DNA of 5,043 bases from Thiotrichaceae bacterium (GTDB lineage Bacteria > Pseudomonadota > Gammaproteobacteria > Thiotrichales > Thiotrichaceae), in NCBI GenBank assembly GCA_027008665.1, contig JALVEA010000052.1, forward strand, positions 1 through 5,043, read 5' to 3'. The position numbers and the translations under genes were made by a program. Under the pieces are notes generated by a model, which was not told the DNA's origin, made no database searches, and saw only the letters and a program-made list of their open reading frames with translations. Below are positions 1-5,043 of the stretch, in pieces (position 1 is the first letter of the stretch; each line of letters begins with the position of its first letter).

Positions 1-630
1 GCTCGTTGCCGCACCAGCTTCATGCCCTCCCCAACTATCATTGGAAATACCATAATAAACAGGTACATCAATCCAGATACCATCCACTCCACTTGCGGCT
101 AATTCTTTGAGTCGATTAATAAAATAGCCACGATAAGCTGAATTTGGCGATAACCATGCGCTTTCCATGCCAGGCTCTACCCAATCTTCTTGTGAGCCAT
201 AAAAAACCGCGGGTTCATTATTAAATCCCCTTTGTACCCAATCAGGATGATCTTTAAACATACTATTTGCTAAAGTTTCGCCATTAACGGTATTTACCTC
301 CAAAGAGGTGATATAAACCACTGTTTTCATCCCCTGAGCATGTGCCTTATTAGTGACCCGTTGCACTAAATTAACTCTAGCGGTAAAAGCGGCATCACTC
401 AAATATTCACTAAACCCAGGATCAAGTTCTAACACTGAAACACGCTCGGCTTTACGTTGTGCAATAATCAGATCTAACTCTGCATCGGTATTCTCAACAT
501 CAGGCTCCATATTAGCCACACGCGCTTTAATAGCCCATTCAGGAATAGGCGTAGCTTGCACTAAACCCGATATTAAAATGAGCAATATACTTGCCATAAT
601 AAAGTAGCAAGTCGTTGATATTCTTTTCAT
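1..630 (-). CDS. Secreted TIM-barrel glycoside-hydrolase-like protein, N-terminal part (cut by window edge)
   Basis: Read on the minus strand from ATG at 630-628, the frame stays open for 210 codons to the window edge, so the C-terminus is missing. A purine-rich Shine-Dalgarno (AGAGGAAAGG, within 634-643) precedes this ATG. Residues 1-26 form a signal peptide: basic MKR, hydrophobic core, likely cleavage after VQA. The mature part starts with PIPEWAIKARVANMEPD. Residues 85-108 (helix, then MKTVVYITSLE) and 166-193 (AYRGYFINRLKELAASG, then VDGIWIDVPVYYG) look like alternating helices and strands of a (beta/alpha)8 barrel. The GIWIDVP strand carries an Asp where alpha-amylase/alpha-galactosidase-like and GHL-type hydrolases keep a barrel-end acid. 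I infer an exported polysaccharide-acting or carbohydrate-binding protein; family and substrate cannot be settled from this fragment. It is divergent from the cytochrome/Amt genes, and nothing in it points to nitrogen metabolism. Confidence 0.85.
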   Translation of the reverse strand, partial: MKRISTTCYFIMASILLILISGLVQATPIPEWAIKARVANMEPDVENTDAELDLIIAQRKAERVSVLELDPGFSEYLSDAAFTARVNLVQRVTNKAHAQGMKTVVYITSLEVNTVNGETLANSMFKDHPDWVQRGFNNEPAVFYGSQEDWVEPGMESAWLSPNSAYRGYFINRLKELAASGVDGIWIDVPVYYGISNDSWGGHEAGAATS

Positions 631-777
631 AAACCTTTCCTCTTAACCTTATTCTTTAAGGTCTTTATTCATCATTTTTCGAAGAAGAACACGTTAATAA
701 AGAATTTGAATGTTTTTAATTCACTAAAGGAGGGAAATAACAGATAAAGAAGCAAGATTTGATATTTATTGATCAGA

Positions 778-845
778 AGCGGATACATTTCAATTAAATA
801 TAGATATTTACATAATACAAGCATTGCCCTAATTTGTAGCGGATA
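778..845. repeat. Pair of AGCGGATA direct repeats, 60 bp apart
   Basis: AGCGGATA occurs at 778-785 and again at 838-845. Each copy is followed by an AT-rich stretch containing ATTAAAT (copy one: CATTTCAATTAAATA; copy two: TCATATTAAATGCC). The 60-bp spacing is close to a whole number of helical turns (about 5.7), so the copies could lie on roughly one face of the helix as paired protein sites. Position and partial flank similarity are direct observations; a regulatory role is speculative. Confidence 0.3.
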
Positions 846-928
846 TCATATTAAATGCCTTTAAATAGTGCGGTTATTATCTATAAAATTTAATTATTTA
901 TTCTAATTAGTTTTTTAAAATTAATTGC

Positions 929-943
929 ATTACCATCAGTAAT
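929..943. repeat. Short inverted repeat, possible activator site
   Basis: ATTAC and GTAAT flank a 5-bp centre (CATCA), giving a perfect 5-bp dyad centred at 936. That is about 160 bp upstream of the predicted sigma-54 transcription start, a usual distance for an enhancer-binding-protein site. It does not match the NtrC consensus. A dyad this short arises easily by chance in AT-rich DNA, so this is only a candidate. Confidence 0.25.
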
Positions 944-1070
944 AAGTAAATAATACCCACCTCGTAAAACTCTATCTTATTGTTAAATATATATTATTAC
1001 TCTAAACAATCAACTCTGAAAAAAGATAATTCCTCTTCCTTATATCTTATATTTCCTTCAAGAATACATA

Positions 1071-1088
1071 TTGGCATAGAAGTTGCTT
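1071..1088 (+). promoter_or_regulatory. Sigma-54 (RpoN) -24/-12 promoter
   Basis: The sequence TTGGCATAGAAGTTGCTT matches the sigma-54 consensus YTGGCACGNNNNTTGCW. The invariant GG is at 1073-1074 and the invariant GC at 1085-1086, with the required 10 bases between them. The deviations are T for C, then A for G, after TGGCA. Predicted transcription start is near 1098, which leaves an untranslated leader of roughly 38 nt before the ATG at 1136. Sigma-54 promoters need an AAA+ enhancer-binding protein bound upstream, and the 440 bp to the left leave ample room. NtrC would fit the ammonium transporter; other activators, such as NorR-type NO sensors, would fit a cytochrome acting on nitrogen oxides. 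No convincing NtrC palindrome (GCAC...GTGC) was found, so the activator is unknown. Confidence 0.78.
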
Positions 1089-1135
1089 AACATATCCTGA
1101 ATTAAACCACCAAAAACAACTATTGGAGTAAGTAA

Positions 1136-2806
1136 ATGAAGTGGTCAACTTTATTTTTGAGCATTCTGTCTCTGTTATTTATATCATCTGCAATTTCAAG
1201 CCCTAATACGGGTAATGGTTGGTGGGATACAAATCCGCCACCGATAAAGAATCAACAACAAGCTCAGCAAAATGCACCTGTTGCGCCTTCTACTTCTGCA
1301 TCTACCGTTCCAGCAGTGCCTGTCAGTGCAACAACGAAAGCTACACCCCCTGCACAATCTAAAACAGAGGTTGCAATGGATGCTAAGGAGCCTGTTAAAA
1401 TCCTTGAGGGTTTTGATCATCTCAGTCGTGAGAGTGCAACCTGTATGTCCTGTCACCGTGAGAAGACACCAGGTATTTATGATCAATGGGGGCATTCAAA
1501 GCATTTTGCTGCCAATGTAGGGTGTTATGAATGTCATAAAGCAGACAAGAGTGATAAAGATGCGATTATGCATAAAGACTTTGTTATTTCAGTGATTGTT
1601 TCACCTAAAGATTGCTCGACTTGTCATAAGAAAGAAGTGGAAGAATTTGATCGCAGTCATCATGCAACAGCGGGCGATATTCTCGGTTCATTAGATAATG
1701 TACTTGCAGAAGTAGTGGAAGGTGCGCCGACTTTATCAGGTACATCACCTATTACCGCAATGGGTTGTGGTGCTTGTCATGGTTCGATAGTCCGCGTTAA
1801 TTCTGATGGTTCACTGGATAAATCTAGCTGGCCGAATACAGGGATTGGACGGATTAATCCCGATGGTTCAAAAGGGGCTTGTTCGGCGTGTCATTTACGT
1901 CACAATTTCTCTGCCGAGCAAGCGCGTCGTCCTGAAGCCTGTGGTCGTTGTCATTTAGGGCCTGATCATCCACAAAAAGAAATCTATGAAGAGTCGGCTC
2001 ACGGCATTGCCTATCGTGCTAATCAAGACAAGATGAATCTGGATTCGAGTAAATGGATTGCGGGTGAAGATTATACCGCAGCCCCTACCTGTGCCACCTG
2101 TCATATGTCGCGCACTAAAAATTTACCTGTGGATCATGATATTGGTAATCGTATCGCGTGGAATTTACGCGCACCTGTTTCGGTTCGAGTGGATGCTAAA
2201 TCAGTGAGTCAAGGTAAAGACGCAAAGCCTTGGTTAGAGCGTCGCAAGGATATGAAATCGGTTTGTCGTTCCTGTCATGGTGACAATATTGTCGACAATC
2301 ATTTTGAGCAGTTAGACACCTTTGTGAAGACATTTAATGATAAATTCCTAATTCCTGCTAAAAAGCTAAGTATTGCCTTGTTAAAAAATGGTCTGCGCGA
2401 TAAAACCAAGTTTAATGAGAATATTGAGTGGAATTATTTCTATCTCTGGCATCACGAAGGTCGTCGCGCACGTCATGGTGCTGCCATGTTTGCACCTGAT
2501 TATGTGCATTGGGAAGGGGTATTTGAAGTCGCGCATCGCTTCTATATGGAAATTGTGCCTGAAGTTAAAGAACTCATCCATAAAGCAAAGCAAAACGGTA
2601 ATACCAAGGGTGCTGAGGTAATTGAAAAGTTATTGAATGAAATTCTGGATTCCCCCATGCATCGCTGGTTTAAGGGCGCTAAGCCTCCAAAAGCTTGGCG
2701 ACCTTCGGATGATGATAATCATGGTTTCAATATTATGAAAGCAAAGATAAAGGCAGAAGCAGAAGCGGCTAAGGCAGAGAAAGCCGCTACTAAAGCAAAG
2801 CAGTAA
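1136..2806 (+). CDS. Periplasmic octaheme cytochrome c, hydroxylamine oxidoreductase (HAO) family
   Basis: A 556-aa exported cytochrome. GGAG at 1125-1128, seven bases before ATG 1136, sets the start. Residues 1-21 are a signal peptide. Residues 22-81 form a Pro/Gln/Ser/Thr/Ala-rich linker. Eight CXXCH heme-c motifs begin at C103, C130, C160, C211, C249, C269, C319 and C377. About 175 mostly helical residues follow the last heme, including WHHEGRRARHGA (438-449) and APDYVHWEG (453-461), an arrangement typical of HAO-like octahemes. The fourth motif (MGCGACHG) is in the position of the catalytic heme. There is no CXXCK, arguing against NrfA or ONR-type nitrite reductases. The family oxidises hydroxylamine to NO/nitrite, or runs reductively to hydroxylamine/ammonium when the Tyr-heme cross-link is missing. 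The C-terminus (535-556) is a Lys/Ala/Glu-rich tail with no membrane anchor. It is first in the probable operon with amt. Family is confident; substrate and direction are not. Confidence 0.93.
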   Translation: MKWSTLFLSILSLLFISSAISSPNTGNGWWDTNPPPIKNQQQAQQNAPVAPSTSASTVPAVPVSATTKATPPAQSKTEVAMDAKEPVKILEGFDHLSRESATCMSCHREKTPGIYDQWGHSKHFAANVGCYECHKADKSDKDAIMHKDFVISVIVSPKDCSTCHKKEVEEFDRSHHATAGDILGSLDNVLAEVVEGAPTLSGTSPITAMGCGACHGSIVRVNSDGSLDKSSWPNTGIGRINPDGSKGACSACHLRHNFSAEQARRPEACGRCHLGPDHPQKEIYEESAHGIAYRANQDKMNLDSSKWIAGEDYTAAPTCATCHMSRTKNLPVDHDIGNRIAWNLRAPVSVRVDAKSVSQGKDAKPWLERRKDMKSVCRSCHGDNIVDNHFEQLDTFVKTFNDKFLIPAKKLSIALLKNGLRDKTKFNENIEWNYFYLWHHEGRRARHGAAMFAPDYVHWEGVFEVAHRFYMEIVPEVKELIHKAKQNGNTKGAEVIEKLLNEILDSPMHRWFKGAKPPKAWRPSDDDNHGFNIMKAKIKAEAEAAKAEKAATKAKQ

Positions 2807-2817
2807 TTTATCTTATG

Positions 2818-2844
2818 AGTGCCGTATTCAGTTAATACGGTACT
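2818..2844 (+). promoter_or_regulatory. Intercistronic RNA hairpin between octaheme gene and amt
   Basis: An inverted repeat pairs 2818-2828 with 2834-2844 around a 5-nt loop (CAGTT). The core CCGTATT/AATACGG is a perfect 7-bp match, extended by one G-U wobble and three further pairs to 11 bp. It lies 11 nt after the octaheme stop codon and about 30 nt before the amt ATG. The following bases (CCCCTTTCCC) are pyrimidine-rich but not a T run, so it is not a good intrinsic terminator. It may weaken read-through, stop 3' exonucleases after mRNA processing, or tune the ratio of cytochrome to transporter. The structure is directly visible; its function is inferred. Confidence 0.6.
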
Positions 2845-2875
2845 TTCCCCTTTCCCGTATAAAGTCGAGTCGAAT

Positions 2876-4138
2876 ATGGAAACGAAATTAATTGAATTAA
2901 TCTATTCTCAGGACACGCTATTTTTGCTGATGTCAGGTGTATTGGTGATGTGGATGGCAACAGGCTTTGCAATGCTAGAGTCTGGCATGGTACGGACTAA
3001 AAGTGTGGCTGAAATCCTCACTAAGAATATCGCTCTATACGCCATTGCTTGCATTATGTATATGTTTATGGGCTATAACATAATGTACGGTAGCAGTGAT
3101 AGTGCATGGATTCCTTCACTAAGCTTCTTCCTTGGAAGTGATAATAATGTTGCCGACGTGGTGGCTTCGGGTGGCAAATTAGGCTTCTCCAAACAGGTTG
3201 ATTTTTTCTTTCAAATGGTCTTTGTGGCTACCACCATGTCAATTGTGTCAGGCAGTGTGGCAGAACGTATGAAGCTTTGGTCATTTCTTGTTTTTTGCGT
3301 GGTAATGACCGCTGTTATTTATCCCATTGAAGGTTATTGGAAATGGGGTGGTGGTGTTTTAGATCAAATCGGCTTCCTTGATTTTGCAGGCAGTGGCGTA
3401 GTGCATCTTGCAGGGGCATCGGCAGCTTTAGCAGGTGTTTTATTACTTGGTGCGCGTAAAGGTAAATATGTAAAACGTCCCGATGGCAAATTACAGCCGA
3501 TGGCAATTCCTGGTTCTAATATGACCTTCGCTACCCTAGGCACGATGATTTTATGGATGGGCTGGTTTGGCTTTAATGGTGGCTCGCAACTTAGTATCAC
3601 TTCTGTTGAATCTGCTAATTCCGTCGCCTTAATCTTTGTTAATACCAATATGGCAGCGGCAGGTGGTTGTATTGCCGCCTTGATTTTATCTCGCTTATGG
3701 TTTGGTAAAACGGATTTAACCATGGGCTTAAATGGCATATTAGCAGGGCTGGTTGCCATTACTGCCGAACCACTCACTCCAACACCAGGCTTGGCTACTT
3801 TTATTGGTATTGTGGCTGGCTTAATTGTGGTGGTTTCTATTATTCAGCTTGATCGTATTGTTAATATTGATGATCCTGTTGGTGCTATTTCTGTGCATGG
3901 TGTGGTTGGTATTTGGGGATTATTAGCCGTGGTTTTATCCAATCCCGCTGCCAGTTTCTTTGCACAATTAGGCGGTATTGTGCTGATCTTTACGTGGACA
4001 TTTGGGATGAGCTATCTAACATGGAAAATACTTAAAGTAACTATGGGTATTCGTCTCTCTGAACTTGAAGAATACGAAGGTGCTGATATTTCTGAAATTG
4101 GTCTGGAAGCGTATCCTGAATTTACCCAAAAATTGTAA
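2876..4138 (+). CDS. amt: Ammonium transporter (Amt/MEP/Rh family)
   Basis: A 420-aa inner-membrane ammonium channel with about 11 hydrophobic segments, close to the usual family length. The signature DFAGSGVVHLAGASAA (169-184) carries Asp169 and the first pore histidine, His177. The twin histidine is His341 in ISVHGVVGIWG. FFQMVF (111-116) holds the outer Phe-gate equivalent (F112), and GWFGFNGGS (229-237) the second Phe region. The C-tail ends EGADISEIGLEAYPEF, matching the GxDxSxxGxxAY tail motif that couples Amt subunits and touches PII/GlnK, with Ile where E. coli AmtB has His. I chose ATG 2876 because METKLIELIY leads directly into the first membrane helix. An in-frame GTG at 2819 would add 19 residues, but it sits inside the hairpin at 2818-2844 and lacks a ribosome site. 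The ribosome site before 2876 is itself weak (GAG at 2867-2869). No signal peptide and no glnK neighbour are seen. It sits 69 nt after the octaheme gene and 10 nt before the next cytochrome, arguing for co-transcription. Confidence 0.95.
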   Translation: METKLIELIYSQDTLFLLMSGVLVMWMATGFAMLESGMVRTKSVAEILTKNIALYAIACIMYMFMGYNIMYGSSDSAWIPSLSFFLGSDNNVADVVASGGKLGFSKQVDFFFQMVFVATTMSIVSGSVAERMKLWSFLVFCVVMTAVIYPIEGYWKWGGGVLDQIGFLDFAGSGVVHLAGASAALAGVLLLGARKGKYVKRPDGKLQPMAIPGSNMTFATLGTMILWMGWFGFNGGSQLSITSVESANSVALIFVNTNMAAAGGCIAALILSRLWFGKTDLTMGLNGILAGLVAITAEPLTPTPGLATFIGIVAGLIVVVSIIQLDRIVNIDDPVGAISVHGVVGIWGLLAVVLSNPAASFFAQLGGIVLIFTWTFGMSYLTWKILKVTMGIRLSELEEYEGADISEIGLEAYPEFTQKL

Positions 4139-4148
4139 AGAACTCTGT

Positions 4149-5043
4149 ATGAAATATTTACTACATTGCCTTATTGTCTGTCTATTTTTGCTAGCTCAAC
4201 CATTGGCAACTTATGCCTCTGATAAAGCGGTCGATCATTCTGATAAGGATTTAGCTAGCCAAACGACCAGCGCAGATGGCAAAAAAAGGCTGGATAAACA
4301 GCAAATCAGTGATGCTGATTGTTTAGATTGTCATGGTCAAAAAGGTTTTGCTGTTCCTGTGGGAGATAATGGCTCTCCGCCTTATCGACATTTAGATGTT
4401 GATGCCCATGCTCTAAAAAATAGTGTGCATGGTCAATATAGTTGTCTCGATTGTCATGGTGATATACAACAATTGCCGCATAAAAAAGACTTAAACACCG
4501 TTGATTGTGTCTCCTGCCATCTCAAACAAAGCGAAGGTTCCGCACCTCTACGGACTCCTTGGTTGACGAATGATACGGTTAATATTGTTATTCAGACAAA
4601 ACGTTACGCACATTCTATCCATGCGATTACAAAAGGTGCAGAAAATAGCAATGAGAGCAATGCCAGTTGTGCAGATTGTCATACAGCTCATTATGTCTAT
4701 CGCTCAGATGATAGTCGTTCTACCTCCCACAAACTCAATGCCCCTGAAACCTGTGGTAACTGTCACACCAAAGAGCTAAGCGAATACCAACAATCCATTC
4801 ATGGTGCAAGCCGTAAAACCCCTTGGAAGGGCGATAGTGCCACCTGTACCGACTGCCATTCAGCACATCAAATTGGTGAAAAAGGGGCAACCACAGCCAA
4901 TCGCGTCATTACTGAGCAATGCGGTAACTGCCACGAACAACAAGTGAAAAGCTATAAAGCCACTACACACGGTCAATTAGCATGGTTAGGCGATAAAGAT
5001 GTGGCTCAATGTAAAGACTGCCACAATCCACATAGCACACATA
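4149..5043 (+). CDS. Exported multiheme cytochrome c (at least eight hemes), N-terminal part, cut by window edge
   Basis: The frame is open from ATG 4149 to the right edge: 298 codons with no stop, C-terminus missing. Residues 1-23 form a signal peptide (MKYLL, hydrophobic core, cleavage near TYA/S). Eight CXXCH motifs begin at C58, C99, C120, C174, C202, C233, C258 and C288. The later ones form a repeating module: a His in HG or SIH, then C-x-D-C-H-x-x-H, alternating with CGNCH. This fits cytochrome c3/c7-like wires with bis-His hemes. It lacks the HAO-type helical region and is not a copy of the octaheme gene upstream. Only 10 nt separate it from the amt stop, so it is probably translationally coupled; the ribosome site is weak (AAAGAA, near 4137-4142). 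I infer electron transfer between the octaheme enzyme and a quinone or terminal partner. Some related proteins fuse such a domain to a membrane cytochrome b, which cannot be seen here. Confidence 0.93.
   Translation, partial: MKYLLHCLIVCLFLLAQPLATYASDKAVDHSDKDLASQTTSADGKKRLDKQQISDADCLDCHGQKGFAVPVGDNGSPPYRHLDVDAHALKNSVHGQYSCLDCHGDIQQLPHKKDLNTVDCVSCHLKQSEGSAPLRTPWLTNDTVNIVIQTKRYAHSIHAITKGAENSNESNASCADCHTAHYVYRSDDSRSTSHKLNAPETCGNCHTKELSEYQQSIHGASRKTPWKGDSATCTDCHSAHQIGEKGATTANRVITEQCGNCHEQQVKSYKATTHGQLAWLGDKDVAQCKDCHNPHSTH

Larger units (their letters stand above)
631..1135. other. AT-rich divergent intergenic region (505 bp)
   Basis: No credible gene is seen on either strand; stops are frequent and the longest starts give only peptides of about a dozen codons. 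The region separates two divergent genes and should hold both promoters. The only convincing promoter is the sigma-54 site at 1071-1088, serving the right-hand genes. No clear sigma-70 promoter could be picked for the left-hand gene. Small structured elements are a 6-bp inverted repeat at 646-651/657-662, two copies of AGCGGATA exactly 60 bp apart (778-785 and 838-845), and a 5-bp inverted repeat ATTAC-CATCA-GTAAT at 929-943. About 860-1000 is very AT-rich and may be intrinsically bent, as is common between enhancer sites and sigma-54 promoters. Confidence 0.7.

Noticed and set aside
353..607. 84-aa plus-strand reading frame
   Set aside because: It lies opposite the secreted glycoside-hydrolase-like gene, which has a signal peptide, a ribosome site and barrel-like strands; the plus frame shows no such signals.
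646..662. Inverted repeat ACCTTA/TAAGGT with 5-nt loop just upstream of the minus-strand gene
   Set aside because: A 6-bp AT-rich repeat in this region is expected by chance; it has no T run for a terminator and no recognised operator consensus.
727..735. Very strong Shine-Dalgarno-like sequence AAAGGAGGG
   Set aside because: No ATG, GTG or TTG with an open frame follows at usable distance, so it does not mark a gene.
759..773. FNR-like site (TTGAT at 759 and again at 769)
   Set aside because: The two halves are in direct rather than inverted orientation (TTGATATTTATTGAT), so the TTGAT-N4-ATCAA dyad is not met.
1008..1020. IHF-like site AATCAACTCTGAA between possible enhancer and sigma-54 promoter
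   Set aside because: The WATCAA half matches but the TTR part reads GAA, so the consensus is only half met, despite an attractive position next to an AT-rich tract.
1196..1520. Overlapping short frames on both strands (1196-1495 minus, 1272-1520 plus)
   Set aside because: They are out-of-frame readings of the low-complexity linker and first heme motifs of the octaheme gene.
2815..2835. Six-codon mini-frame (MSAVFS) after the octaheme gene, overlapping the hairpin
   Set aside because: It has no ribosome site and no run of regulatory codons; it is more likely chance than a leader peptide.
3364..3777. 137-aa minus-strand reading frame
   Set aside because: It is antisense to the best conserved part of amt, including the pore-histidine signature; the peptide looks like a mirror of a hydrophobic gene.
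4570..4779. 69-aa plus-strand reading frame in another frame
   Set aside because: It overlaps the multiheme cytochrome, whose CXXCH motifs run through this stretch in the correct frame.
1..5043. CRISPR arrays, tRNA or rRNA genes, insertion sequences, attachment sites
   Set aside because: No regularly spaced repeats, no cloverleaf-like sequence, no transposase frame and no terminal inverted repeats were seen.

Overview
The window looks like accessory-type chromosomal DNA from an AT-rich, Gram-negative, respiring bacterium. Pointers are Sec-type signal peptides, a long AT-rich divergent promoter region, a sigma-54 type promoter and two multiheme c-type cytochromes. The general style fits a gammaproteobacterium (sulfur-oxidiser- or methanotroph-like), but this is a guess from gene content and base composition. 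No marker gene fixes the taxonomy.

Layout. (1) Positions 1-630, minus strand: the N-terminal 210 residues of a secreted TIM-barrel, glycoside-hydrolase-like protein that runs off the left edge. (2) Positions 631-1135: a 505-bp AT-rich divergent intergenic region without a credible gene. It ends in a well-spaced sigma-54 (-24/-12) promoter at 1071-1088. (3) Positions 1136-2806, plus: a 556-aa periplasmic octaheme cytochrome c of the hydroxylamine oxidoreductase (HAO) superfamily, with eight CXXCH motifs. (4) Positions 2876-4138, plus: a 420-aa ammonium transporter (Amt/MEP/Rh family), preceded by a strong hairpin in the gap. (5) Position 4149 to the right edge, plus: the N-terminal 298 residues of a second exported multiheme cytochrome c, already with eight CXXCH motifs and still open.

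Working model. The three plus-strand genes are close together, co-directional and probably one operon read from the sigma-54 promoter. An HAO-family enzyme interconverts small inorganic nitrogen compounds in the periplasm: hydroxylamine, nitrite, NO or, in the reductive members, ammonium. The Amt protein moves ammonium across the inner membrane. The third gene could carry electrons to or from the octaheme enzyme. Sigma-54 control is typical of nitrogen-limitation genes. This suggests a unit that makes ammonium in the periplasm by reducing nitrite or hydroxylamine and recovers it through a dedicated channel, rather than classical ammonia-oxidiser energy metabolism. The usual nitrifier partners (haoB, cytochrome c554, cM552) are not in the window, though the operon continues beyond the right edge. 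Direction of the reaction and the physiological role are inference.
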